Source: Tellurirhabdus rosea (GTDB lineage: Bacteria; Bacteroidota; Bacteroidia; Cytophagales; Spirosomataceae). Taken from it: a DNA stretch of 64,000 bases. This document shows, one piece after another, positions 1-7,411 of the stretch. Under the pieces are notes generated by a model. The model did not search any database and was not told the DNA's origin. It saw only the letters and a program-made list of their open reading frames with translations. Position numbers and translations under genes: made by a program. The stretch spans positions 3,117,501 to 3,181,500 of the forward strand of contig NZ_CP111085.1 in assembly GCF_026278345.1 (NCBI RefSeq), given 5' to 3'. Each line of letters starts with the position of its first letter. Position 1 is the stretch's first letter.

Positions 1-1
1 T

Positions 2-73
2 ACCGCCCGAAAGAAAATTTCGTTTGAAGAGATAGAAAAAAGCATGAAATTGGTTTTGACTAAGCTTCAATAG
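2..73 (+). CDS. 3' end of an upstream gene, possibly rnpA
   Basis: An open frame enters from the left edge and ends at a TAG at 71-73, giving 23 residues that end in KLVLTKLQ. It is close to and co-directional with the S41 peptidase gene that follows after 11 bases. In many Bacteroidota the ribonuclease P protein component precedes such a peptidase, and a lysine-rich helical tail would suit RnpA. This is inference from context; too little sequence is present to prove the family. Confidence 0.4.
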   Translation, partial: TARKKISFEEIEKSMKLVLTKLQ

Positions 74-84
74 CCTCTATCCCT

Positions 85-1752
85 ATGCGCAAACGTTTTA
101 CCATCGCGGCTACGGTCGCGCTCCTGGCCGGGGGGCTGGGCCTCGCTTCGTTCCGACAGGACGACCGCTTTTTCGAAATCGCGAAAAACCTCGACATCTA
201 CGCCACGCTGTTCAAAGAACTGAATCTGTACTACGTTGACGAAATAAATCCCAACCGCATGGTGAAATCGAGCATCGATGCCATGCTGAAGGGCCTTGAC
301 CCGTACACCAATTTCTACGCAGAAGACGAAATCGAGGACTACATGACCATGACCACGGGCCGCTACAACGGCATCGGGGCGCTGGTCGGCAACCGGCAGG
401 GCAGAACCATCGTCATGATGGTCTACGAAGGAACGCCCGCCGAAAAGTCCGGGCTGCGGATTGGGGACGAAATCATCAAAGTGGACGGCGTGGACATCAA
501 AACCCGCCGCGACCGCTCGGGCGACCTGTCGGATGCGGATAAACTGCTGCGCGGACAGACCAACACGGCCGTTAAACTGACCGTGAAGCGCGTCGGGGCC
601 AAAGACCCGCTCGACCTGAGCGTGATGCGCGACGTGGTGAAGATGACCAACGTGCCGTACTACGGCATGCTGAACGACGAGGTCGGCTACATCGACCTGA
701 AAGATTTTACGGCCACGGCCTCCCGGGAAGTCCGCAACGCGTTTGTGGAGTTGAAGAACAAAGGCATGAAAAAGCTGGTGCTCGACGTGCGCGAGAACCC
801 CGGCGGTCTGCTGAATATGTCCATCGATATTGCCAATATCTGGATTCCGAAGGACGCGGAGGTCGTGACGACCAAAGGCAAAGTGACCGACTGGAACAAG
901 ACCTACACGGCCCTGAACCCGCCGCTCGACCTGGAAATACCGCTGGTGGTGCTGACCAACAGCCGAAGCGCTTCGGCGGCCGAGATTGTCTCGGGGGTAA
1001 TTCAGGATTACGACCGGGGCGTACTGGTCGGCCAGCGGACCTACGGCAAAGGGCTGGTGCAGACCACCCGCGAATTGTCGTTCAATACGAAGCTGAAAAT
1101 TACGACGGCCAAGTATTACATCCCGAGCGGCCGCTGCATCCAGGCCATCGACTACAGCCACCGCAACCCGGACGGCAGCGTGGGCAAGATTCCGGATTCG
1201 CTCCGGACGGCGTTTAAAACCAAAAACGGCCGCGTGGTGTACGATGGCGGCGGCGTCACGCCGGACATTACGACCGAGGCTCCGACCCCGACGCCGATTG
1301 CCCTCAGCCTGACCAACAAGGGCCTGATCTTCGATTATGCCGTGAAATACCGGAATTCGCACCCGAGCATCAAGCCCGCCCGCGAGTTCCGCCTGACGGA
1401 TGCCGAATACGCGGAGTTTACGAACTGGCTGAAAGACAAGGAGTACGATTATACAACGCAGGTGGAAAAAGACCTCGCTACCCTTGAAGCCTCGGCCAAG
1501 AAGGAAAAGTATTTCGACAAAATTGAAGAACAGCTGAAGGCGCTCAAAAACAAAGCGTCGCACAGCAAGGACGCCGACCTGATTACCTTCAAAGCAGAGT
1601 TGAAATCGCTGCTGGAACAGGAAATTGCCGGGCATTATTATTTGCAGAAGGGCCTGAAAGAAGCGTCTTTCTCCTCGGATCCGGAAATCAAAGCCGCCCT
1701 GGACCTGTTCAAGGACATGAACAAGTACCAGACTATTTTGAAAGGAAAATAA
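85..1752 (+). CDS. S41 family C-terminal processing peptidase (CtpA/Prc-like)
   Basis: A periplasmic serine protease of 555 residues. A short hydrophobic segment (about residues 5-22) follows the ATG and acts as signal peptide or anchor. A PDZ domain lies near residues 90-170 (GTPAEKSGLRIGDEI). The S41 core carries the SRSASAAE signature at 293-300, which holds the nucleophile, and TYGKG at 319-323 with the general-base Lys322. A charged helical region of about 110 residues closes the protein, as is usual for Bacteroidota tail-specific proteases. Such enzymes trim the C-termini of periplasmic proteins. The ATG sits 11 bases after the preceding stop, so co-transcription is likely. The substrate cannot be told from sequence. 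Confidence 0.93.
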   Translation: MRKRFTIAATVALLAGGLGLASFRQDDRFFEIAKNLDIYATLFKELNLYYVDEINPNRMVKSSIDAMLKGLDPYTNFYAEDEIEDYMTMTTGRYNGIGALVGNRQGRTIVMMVYEGTPAEKSGLRIGDEIIKVDGVDIKTRRDRSGDLSDADKLLRGQTNTAVKLTVKRVGAKDPLDLSVMRDVVKMTNVPYYGMLNDEVGYIDLKDFTATASREVRNAFVELKNKGMKKLVLDVRENPGGLLNMSIDIANIWIPKDAEVVTTKGKVTDWNKTYTALNPPLDLEIPLVVLTNSRSASAAEIVSGVIQDYDRGVLVGQRTYGKGLVQTTRELSFNTKLKITTAKYYIPSGRCIQAIDYSHRNPDGSVGKIPDSLRTAFKTKNGRVVYDGGGVTPDITTEAPTPTPIALSLTNKGLIFDYAVKYRNSHPSIKPAREFRLTDAEYAEFTNWLKDKEYDYTTQVEKDLATLEASAKKEKYFDKIEEQLKALKNKASHSKDADLITFKAELKSLLEQEIAGHYYLQKGLKEASFSSDPEIKAALDLFKDMNKYQTILKGK

Positions 1753-1758
1753 CAATAC

Positions 1759-1874
1759 AGTTAGGAGTTAAGAATTATGAGTTAAGAGTTAAAAATAGCT
1801 TTCAACGCGCAGCGGAGCCTGTCGCAGCGACTGACCGCTTTTAACTCTTAACTCATAATTCTTAACTCCTAACT
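1759..1874. repeat. Perfect 36-bp inverted heptad repeat, 44-nt loop
   Basis: The arms at 1759-1794 and 1839-1874 are exact reverse complements. Each arm reads as five degenerate 7-mers of the gttaaga / gttagga type. The loop is GC-rich and holds GCGGAGCC. The element fills almost the whole spacer between the S41 stop and the tsaB start. It could fold in RNA as a long hairpin or in DNA as a cruciform. There is no clear T-run, so a terminator role is uncertain. Confidence 0.9.
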
Positions 1875-1881
1875 CCATTTT

Positions 1882-2616
1882 ATGCTGATTCTCTCCATTG
1901 ATACTTCCACCACCGTTTGCTCCGTCGCTTTGCACAAAGATGGGCAGGTGCTGGCCTGTTACGAATTGTTTGCCGAAAAGTCTTCTTCGGGCATGCTCAC
2001 AACCCTGATTCAGAACGGGGTGCAGCATACGGGGCACGAACTGGCCCAACTGGATGCCGTGGCGGTTGCCAAAGGCCCCGGTTCCTACACGGGTCTGCGC
2101 ATCGGTGTTTCGACGGCGAAAGGCTTGTGTTATGCGCTCGACAAACCGATGATTGCCGTCAATACGCTGGAGGCAATGGCAAGGCAGATTAGTGGACAGT
2201 GGAGAGTGGTCGGCGGTCATTCAACCCATCAATCCATCAACCCATCAACCCATCCGACCCTGTTCTGCCCCATGCTCGACGCCCGGCGGATGGAAGTCTA
2301 CGCGGCGGTGTACGACGCAGACGGGCGGGAGGTCATGCCTACCACGGCGGTGATTGTGGACGAACACTCCTTTGCGGAGGTTCTGGCCGAACAGCCGGTG
2401 CTGTTTTTTGGCAACGGAGCTGCCAAGTGCGAGCCGGTACTCGGGCAGCATCCGAACGCCCGGTTCCTGAACGCCCTTGTTCAGCCGTCTGCCCGGACGG
2501 TTGGGGAACTGGCCGCACGGGCGTACGCGGAAGGCCGGTTTGAAGACGTGGCCGCGTTTGAGCCGTTCTATCTGAAAGACTTTATGGGAACCAAGCCGAA
2601 GAAAGCGGTTGTTTAA
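1882..2616 (+). CDS. tsaB: tRNA threonylcarbamoyladenosine biosynthesis protein TsaB
   Basis: TsaB is the ASKHA-fold partner of TsaD in making t6A at position 37 of ANN-decoding tRNAs. The N-terminus ILSIDTSTTVCSVAL is the phosphate-1 type motif, and GPGSYTGLRIGVSTAKG (about residues 66-82) is the family hallmark. LCPMLDARRMEVY-like sequence follows near 130 (here LFCPMLDARRMEVY). The total is 244 residues, slightly long. The excess is an in-frame stretch around residues 104-125 rich in Ser, His, Pro and Asn, encoded by short-period repeats (2190-2255) at a point where homologs have a short link. The start ATG lies 7 bases after the hairpin element. It is followed closely by the DUF2480 gene. 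Confidence 0.93.
   Translation: MLILSIDTSTTVCSVALHKDGQVLACYELFAEKSSSGMLTTLIQNGVQHTGHELAQLDAVAVAKGPGSYTGLRIGVSTAKGLCYALDKPMIAVNTLEAMARQISGQWRVVGGHSTHQSINPSTHPTLFCPMLDARRMEVYAAVYDADGREVMPTTAVIVDEHSFAEVLAEQPVLFFGNGAAKCEPVLGQHPNARFLNALVQPSARTVGELAARAYAEGRFEDVAAFEPFYLKDFMGTKPKKAVV
2190..2255 (+). repeat. Short-period repeats inserted in the tsaB reading frame
   Basis: Two tracts lie inside tsaB. At 2190-2211 are three near-copies of the 7-mer AGTGGAC/G. At 2221-2255 are four near-copies of the 8-mer ACCCATCA. Neither disrupts the frame. They resemble the degenerate 7- to 8-nt repeats that fill spacers elsewhere in this window, so I read them as an in-gene copy of such an element. Confidence 0.8.
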
Positions 2617-2621
2617 GCGGT

Positions 2622-3131
2622 ATGGAAACCGAAATCGTTAACCGCGTCGCCAAAAGCGGCCTTGTCAGCCTGGACCTGGAAGACTACTACCATCCCGGCG
2701 AACGGATCGTCTATGACCTGAAAGACAATCTGTTCATGGGCATGATTCTGAAGGAGAAAGACTTCCGCGACTTTCTGAAAGACCACGACTGGTCGCAGTA
2801 CGCCGGAAAGAACGTAGCCGTCACCTGTTCGGAAGATGCCATCGTTCCCACCTGGGCGTACATGCTGCTGACGCTGCACCTCGCGCCGCATGCCAACGCC
2901 GTCGTGTTCGGCTCCCTACAGGATTTGGAGGAAAAGCTGTATTTCGACGCCATTACAACCATCCATGCGGAAGACTTTCGGGACGCCAAAGTGGTCGTGA
3001 AGGGGTGCAGCAAGGTGCCCGTCCCGACGGCGGCCTACGTGGAAATCACCCGGAAGCTTCAGCCGGTGGTGGCCAGCCTGATGTTTGGCGAACCGTGCAG
3101 CACGGTGCCCCTCTTCAAGCGGAGAAAATGA
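2622..3131 (+). CDS. DUF2480 family protein
   Basis: A 169-residue soluble protein that matches the Bacteroidota-specific DUF2480 family from end to end, as I recognise it from the N-terminal IVNRVAKSGLVSLDLEDYY and the central FRDFLKDHDWSQY and VVVKGCSKVPVP segments. No signal peptide or membrane segment is visible. Its start is 5 bases after the tsaB stop, so the two genes are probably one transcript. The molecular function of the family is unknown. The 3' end meets rnhB convergently over a spacer rich in short CGCAGATTTT / GCGGAG motifs. Confidence 0.85.
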   Translation: METEIVNRVAKSGLVSLDLEDYYHPGERIVYDLKDNLFMGMILKEKDFRDFLKDHDWSQYAGKNVAVTCSEDAIVPTWAYMLLTLHLAPHANAVVFGSLQDLEEKLYFDAITTIHAEDFRDAKVVVKGCSKVPVPTAAYVEITRKLQPVVASLMFGEPCSTVPLFKRRK

Positions 3132-3217
3132 GGCTTTTCCCGCAGATTTTAGACGCGGATGTTCGCGGAGTTTTCTGCGCCACTCTGCGTCTGGAGTCTG
3201 TGATAATGTGCGAGAGC

Positions 3218-3793
3218 TTACACCAGCCGAAAACTCAACCGGTGCCATTTCGTCGGGCCGTGTTCGCGTAGACCTGCCCGGTGGGCGGGCGTGGGATAGC
3301 CGACGTTCTGCGCCCAGCCGTACTGCGGAAATTCTTCGCTCAGCTTCTCCATCAACTCATCCCGGTAGCATTTCGCCAGCACCGACGCCGCGGCGATAGA
3401 CAGAAACTTGGCGTCGCCCTTGATGATGCAGGTGTGCGAAATCATCGGGTAGGGCACAAAGCGGTTGCCGTCCACGAGCAGGTGTTCGGGCCGGACGGTG
3501 AGCTGTTCGACGGCCCGGTGCATGGCCAGGAAGCTTGCCTTCAGAATACTGATCTTGTCGATTTCTTCGGCCGAAACCTCGGCCACGGCCCAGGCCACGG
3601 CATCGCGCCGGATGTCTTCGCGGAGCTGTTCGCGGCGGGCGCGGGTCAACTGCTTGGAATCGGTTAGAAATTCGTGCCGGTAATCGCCGGGCAGAATCAC
3701 CGCCGCGGCCACCACCGGCCCCGCCAGACAGCCCCGTCCGACCTCATCCAGGCCCGCCTCAACGGCATCTTTGTTGTAACAGGATAGAAGCAT
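3218..3793 (-). CDS. rnhB: Ribonuclease HII
   Basis: RNase HII cuts RNA in RNA-DNA hybrids and removes single misincorporated ribonucleotides. The 191-residue length is typical. The catalytic carboxylates are visible: D16-E17 in GLDEVGRG, the Asp of LLVDGNRF, and the Asp of KGDAKFLSIAAASVLAK. The C-terminal HGPTKWHRLSF is the usual substrate-binding end. It is transcribed towards the DUF2480 gene. On its 5' side lies a degenerate inverted repeat and then the 3' end of the BatA-like gene on the same strand. Confidence 0.95.
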   Translation of the reverse strand: MLLSCYNKDAVEAGLDEVGRGCLAGPVVAAAVILPGDYRHEFLTDSKQLTRARREQLREDIRRDAVAWAVAEVSAEEIDKISILKASFLAMHRAVEQLTVRPEHLLVDGNRFVPYPMISHTCIIKGDAKFLSIAAASVLAKCYRDELMEKLSEEFPQYGWAQNVGYPTPAHRAGLREHGPTKWHRLSFRLV

Positions 3794-3915
3794 GGGTAGG
3801 GGTAAGGGTTAAAGTTTAGGGTTTATAGTTGGAGGAGCTGGCTTCATGTTTTTTGTTTGGGCGAATGAGTAGGTTGAGGGCATGGCGTTCCTTGAGCTAA
3901 ACTCTAAACCCCTTT
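3794..3915. repeat. Imperfect inverted heptad repeat
   Basis: The left tract (about 3797-3830) consists of 7-mers such as GGGTTAA and GTTTAGG. The right tract (3895-3912) reads AAACTCTAAACCCC and is roughly complementary to it. The loop is about 65 nt. The element lies exactly between the BatA-like stop and the rnhB start. It is more decayed than the copies at 1759, 23034 and 48310. Confidence 0.6.
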
Positions 3916-3916
3916 T

Positions 3917-4924
3917 TCAGTCTTCCAGAATATTTCCAAAAATCGTACTCTTCAGCAGCAGCACCAGCAGCAGGAAGGGGATTGCCCAGTAGAGGTAGAC
4001 CCGGTAGTAGTCCTGCACTTCCTTGTAGCTTTTTGTTTTGACCGGGGCTTTTTCCAGCCGGTCAATTTCGGAGAAGACGGACCGCAGCCGGGCGGCGTCG
4101 GTCGCCCGGAAAAATGTGCCGCCGCCAATGCCGGCAATGGTTGTCAGGATGCCTTCGTCCACCGTAACGACCGACTGCCCCAACGCGGCCGGCCGGGGTG
4201 GCTGGCCCACGGCGATGGTGTAAATCCGGATGTTGAACGCCTTGGCGAGTTTGGCTACCGTGACGGGGTCGAGGTTCCCGGCCGTATTGTCGCCATCGCT
4301 GAGCAGAATAGCCACCTTGCTTTTGGAACCTGATTCGCGCATCCGGTTAATGCAGACCGCCAGGGCGCTGCCAATGGCTGTTCCCGACGTTTTGATCATG
4401 CTGTCATCCAGCTCGTTGAGGTAGCTGTTGAGCAGGTCGTGGTCGGTGGTCAGCGGACAGAGCGAAAAAGCCTCTCCGGCAAAAATGACCAGCCCGATCC
4501 GGTCGTTGGGCCGATTGCGGACAAACGCCCGGGCCACCCGTTTGGCCGCTTCAAGCCGGTTGGGTCGCAGGTCTTTCTCCAGCATGGAAGCCGAAATATC
4601 CATCGCCAGCACCACATCAATACCTTCGGAAATTTTCTCGGTCTGCTGGCGAATGATCTGCGGGCGGGCCAGCGCGACCAGAATCAGGCTCATGGCCAGA
4701 AAGAGGCAGGCGGCGGGCAGGTGCCGCAGCATCACCAGCGGCGACGACCGCAGTTCGGTCCGGTTGAGGGCCACGCCCAGCCGCTGCCGCGACCGGGTGT
4801 TCAGCAGCGCCCGCAAGCCAAAGAGCAGCAGCAGGCCCGGAATGCCGTAAAGCCAGTAAGGCGCCTCCCAGCTAAACTGCCGGAACTGCGCAATGGTAAA
4901 CCATTTCCAGGAGAGCCAATTCAT
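3917..4924 (-). CDS. batA: BatA-like VWA domain protein
   Basis: An inner-membrane protein of 335 residues with two N-terminal membrane segments (about 23-41 and 66-86), a von Willebrand A domain and a C-terminal membrane segment. The MIDAS motif is complete: D109-I-S111-A-S113, the threonine of KTSGTAIG, and the aspartate of LLSDGDNTAG. This layout matches BatA of the Bacteroidota Bat (aerotolerance) operons. The ATG at 4924 is chosen because an upstream extension would run through repeat DNA and has no homology. It lies downstream of a DUF58 gene and one further membrane protein on the same strand. BatB, BatC and MoxR are not adjacent. Confidence 0.88.
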   Translation of the reverse strand: MNWLSWKWFTIAQFRQFSWEAPYWLYGIPGLLLLFGLRALLNTRSRQRLGVALNRTELRSSPLVMLRHLPAACLFLAMSLILVALARPQIIRQQTEKISEGIDVVLAMDISASMLEKDLRPNRLEAAKRVARAFVRNRPNDRIGLVIFAGEAFSLCPLTTDHDLLNSYLNELDDSMIKTSGTAIGSALAVCINRMRESGSKSKVAILLSDGDNTAGNLDPVTVAKLAKAFNIRIYTIAVGQPPRPAALGQSVVTVDEGILTTIAGIGGGTFFRATDAARLRSVFSEIDRLEKAPVKTKSYKEVQDYYRVYLYWAIPFLLLVLLLKSTIFGNILED

Positions 4925-4925
4925 C

Positions 4926-5018
4926 TTGTATCCACAGCCATTTGTATCCACGGACGGTCCGCCGCGCGGCTTCAGCCCGTGATTGGTTTTGTATCCACGA
5001 ACTTCAGCCCGTGGATAC
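4926..5018. repeat. REP-like cluster (CTTCAGCCCGTG and GTATCCAC)
   Basis: CTTCAGCCCGTG occurs at 4970-4981 and 5002-5013. GTATCCAC occurs at 4928, 4944 and 4991, and its inverse GTGGATAC at 5011-5018. The segment 4991-5018 folds as a 9-bp stem with a 10-nt loop. The cluster fills the spacer between two genes and runs into the last codons of the upstream one. Palindromes of the CACGGGCTTCAGCCCGTG type are common bacterial REP-like sequences. Confidence 0.7.
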
Positions 5019-5966
5019 GTTGAGAATCCGGAGCCGCTGACGCCGGTACGCGCTGTCGGCAATTTCGTACAGAATGCGCAGCGACATCTGGGTGCGGTCC
5101 GAATACATGCCGCCGTACACCACTCCGTCCATTTCTTTCAGCGCATCGGCCAGACGACTGTCGTAAATAGCGTCCGCAATTTCGCGGGTGGTCATGGTCG
5201 AAAAAGGCTTCTGTTCCAGCCATTCGAGGTATTCCTTCCAGGCAATCACCGCTTTCCCGGCGTTGACCGAGGCATTGTCGGGATTGATGTTGCGGGTCAG
5301 GCGGGAATACAGCCGGTCGAAGTCGTAATGCTGGCGGTAATATCGGTAAAGCCGGAGCTGCCGGTTGATGCTTTTTCCAAACACAACGAAAATCAAGCCC
5401 GTCAGCGCGCCCAGGATGGCGAGAATGGTCACCAGAAACGGGTAATTCATCTGCGGCTGCAGGGGAGCAACCTCCGTTTGTGTCGCCAGCCGCAGCGTAT
5501 CCGGGCGGTTGGTGGCTATGCGTTCGCGGAGCCGGACCGTATCGGTATTCGAAAAAACGGCCGTGCAGTCTTTGGTGTTTTTGAGCAGAAAAACGGGCAC
5601 ACGCAGCGTCTGAAGCGGCTTTATTTCAAAAGAAACCAAAGTGTACACCACGCTGTCGAGGCTGCCGAGGGTGTCGGTGACGGTGCTGAACAAGGCTATA
5701 TCCCGAACCAGAAACGGCGCGAAATGCCGGGCGGTATCCGGAAAAAAAACTTCCTGCACCGCCCGGTGCCGAATACTCAGGGCGTACCGGAAGGGCTTCC
5801 CGATTTCGACGGTATCCGTCAGGAAGCGGCCGCGCGGGGGCTGGGCGGAGGCGGAGCAAAGAATGAAGAATGAAGAATGAATAAGGAAAAGGGCCCGGAG
5901 CCCATGCTTCGTGGTGGCGGTCGTTAGGCTCCGGAAAAAAACGGCGGGTATCCGGCTATTCATCAT
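5004..5966 (-). CDS. Membrane protein of the Bat operon, function unknown
   Basis: A 320-residue protein with a signal peptide (about residues 22-41), an extracytoplasmic beta-rich region of about 130 residues, one membrane helix near 175-195 (YPFLVTILAILGALTGLIFVV), and a cytoplasmic part rich in Arg and Tyr. It sits between DUF58 and BatA, where DUF4381/BatD-like proteins are usual, and its layout agrees, but I do not recognise a specific family. The ATGs at 5966 and 5963 and the hydrophobic core of the signal peptide all lie in repeat-derived DNA. The stop codon lies within the REP-like cluster. Confidence 0.75.
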   Translation of the reverse strand: MMNSRIPAVFFRSLTTATTKHGLRALFLIHSSFFILCSASAQPPRGRFLTDTVEIGKPFRYALSIRHRAVQEVFFPDTARHFAPFLVRDIALFSTVTDTLGSLDSVVYTLVSFEIKPLQTLRVPVFLLKNTKDCTAVFSNTDTVRLRERIATNRPDTLRLATQTEVAPLQPQMNYPFLVTILAILGALTGLIFVVFGKSINRQLRLYRYYRQHYDFDRLYSRLTRNINPDNASVNAGKAVIAWKEYLEWLEQKPFSTMTTREIADAIYDSRLADALKEMDGVVYGGMYSDRTQMSLRILYEIADSAYRRQRLRILNVSTG

Positions 5967-5986
5967 TCATTGTTCATTATTCATTC
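5861..5986. repeat. Inverted heptad repeat overlapping a gene start
   Basis: The left arm (5861-5883) is three 7-mers of GAATGAA. The right arm (5956-5986) is the imperfect complement, with 7-mers of the TTCATTC type. A second GC stem (CCGGAGCC with GGCTCCGG) lies inside the loop. The 5' end of the gene ending at 5004 starts in the right arm, and its signal peptide is read from the left arm. Confidence 0.8.
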
Positions 5987-5991
5987 AAAAA

Positions 5992-6858
5992 TCATTTCGC
6001 CTTCCGCACCCGGAACAGATCGATCAGCTTCGGAACGTAGTCTTCCTGGGCGTCGAGGGCGACGTAATTGGCGTTGTACTGGCGGCACAGCCGTTCGAGC
6101 TGCTGCTGGCTTTCCCGGAACGTCTGCCGCTGCTGCTCCCGGAAAGACCGGGATGAGGTGTTGATCCAGACCATCCGGCGGCTTTCGGTATCGTACACGG
6201 GGATGATGCCCAGCCGGGGCAGGCTGGTTTCGCGGCGGTCGTACATGTGCACCACGACCAGGTCGTGTTTGCGGGCCAGGGCCTTGAGGTTGTGCTCGTA
6301 TCCCGCGTCGATGAAGTCCGAAACCAGAAAAACAACGCTTTTGCGTTTGAGGATATTGAGCGTAAAAAGCAGCGCGTCGGCCAGATTCGTCCGGACCGAT
6401 TCGGGCTGCAGCTTGAAGAGGCTCATGATGAGCTGGTAGCCGTGCTTCATGCTGTTGGAGGGCTTCAGGTACTTTTCTTTTTTGTCCGAAAAGCAGTAGA
6501 GCCCCACATGGCTCGCCTCCCGCATGGCCGAAGTTGCCAGAATGCCGCACACTTCCTTGGTGGTGTCGAGCTTCGAACGGTCGGCCGTTCCCACTTCCTG
6601 CGAGGCGCTGACGTCCACGACGAAAAAAACGGTCTGGTCTTTTTCTTCCCGAAAAATTTTGACGAACGTCCCGTGTCCTTTCGACGATACGTTCCAGTCG
6701 ATGGCCCGCACGTCGTCGCCGTACTGGTACGTCCGCAGGTCGCTGAACTCCAGTCCGGTCCCTTTGAATACCGAACTGAAACTGCCGCGCATCTGCGAAT
6801 TGACCGCTTTACGGATACGGATTTCGTATTTATGGAGTTTTTTCAGGAATTCATCCAT
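5992..6858 (-). CDS. DUF58 domain-containing protein
   Basis: A 288-residue cytoplasmic protein. The DUF58 signature FSDLRTYQYGDDVRAIDWNVSSKG occurs around residues 37-60, followed by a VWA-like domain with VVDVSASQ in place of a full MIDAS, and VFLVSDFID further on. DUF58 proteins are partners of MoxR AAA+ ATPases and of Bat VWA proteins. It is the first gene of a three-gene run on the minus strand ending with the BatA-like protein. No moxR gene lies upstream; instead the next gene is divergent. Confidence 0.9.
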   Translation of the reverse strand: MDEFLKKLHKYEIRIRKAVNSQMRGSFSSVFKGTGLEFSDLRTYQYGDDVRAIDWNVSSKGHGTFVKIFREEKDQTVFFVVDVSASQEVGTADRSKLDTTKEVCGILATSAMREASHVGLYCFSDKKEKYLKPSNSMKHGYQLIMSLFKLQPESVRTNLADALLFTLNILKRKSVVFLVSDFIDAGYEHNLKALARKHDLVVVHMYDRRETSLPRLGIIPVYDTESRRMVWINTSSRSFREQQRQTFRESQQQLERLCRQYNANYVALDAQEDYVPKLIDLFRVRKAK

Positions 6859-7004
6859 CGTACCGGAGAAAATTGGGCGTTCGTTGCGTTATTGCCGGTA
6901 AGGGTGCCAAGGCCCATAGTCGGGGCACCCTGTCGGCAATCAACCGCTGGCCTGTGTTTTATCATAGTTTCCGGCTCGCCCAGGAAGCCATATTTACAAA
7001 AATA

Positions 7005-7409
7005 ATGAAAACTAACGACGAAGCACGTCGCTATTCCCGCCGGGCGGTTCGCCGCTGGGTATACGGTTTCTGGATTTTTGGCTGGACGCTGCTGGCCTGG
7101 GCCTGCCAGCCGAAGGAAGACAAGCCGGACAACCTGATTCCGGAAGACAAAATGGTGGAGGTGCTGACCGATATTCATCTGGCCGAAGCCCGGGTTACAA
7201 AGCTGGGAATCATCGCAACCGACTCGCAGAATCTGGTTTACCGGAAATTGGAAAAGCAGATTTACGCCCGTTACCAGCTGGATACCGGCACCTATTACCG
7301 AAGCTACCAGTATTATTCCTCCAACCCGGAAAAGTTTGCCTCGCTTTATAAACAGGTGATTGCCAAACTCGAAGAAAAGAAGCAGGAGGATCAGAAGAAA
7401 ACGAAATAA
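7005..7409 (+). CDS. DUF4296 domain lipoprotein
   Basis: A 134-residue protein beginning MKTNDEARR, with a hydrophobic segment that ends in a lipobox-like LLAWAC, so the mature protein is probably lipidated at that Cys. The DUF4296 body follows (LIPEDKMVEVLTDIHLAEA). A charged helical tail rich in Lys and Glu closes it. The ATG at 7005 is preferred because the upstream codons lack any signal-like sequence. It is followed after 2 bases by hemG, so the two are co-transcribed. The function of DUF4296 is unknown. Confidence 0.85.
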   Translation: MKTNDEARRYSRRAVRRWVYGFWIFGWTLLAWACQPKEDKPDNLIPEDKMVEVLTDIHLAEARVTKLGIIATDSQNLVYRKLEKQIYARYQLDTGTYYRSYQYYSSNPEKFASLYKQVIAKLEEKKQEDQKKTK

Positions 7410-7411
7410 GC

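Noticed and set aside
67-1755. Long open frame on the minus strand opposite the S41 peptidase
   Set aside because: Low-complexity, Val/Arg/His-rich translation typical of the antisense of GC-rich genes; the plus strand has clear PDZ and S41 motifs.
3132-3217. Terminator between DUF2480 and rnhB
   Set aside because: CGCAGATTTT and GCGGAG words suggest a decayed repeat, but I could not fold a stem of more than six pairs with a T-run.
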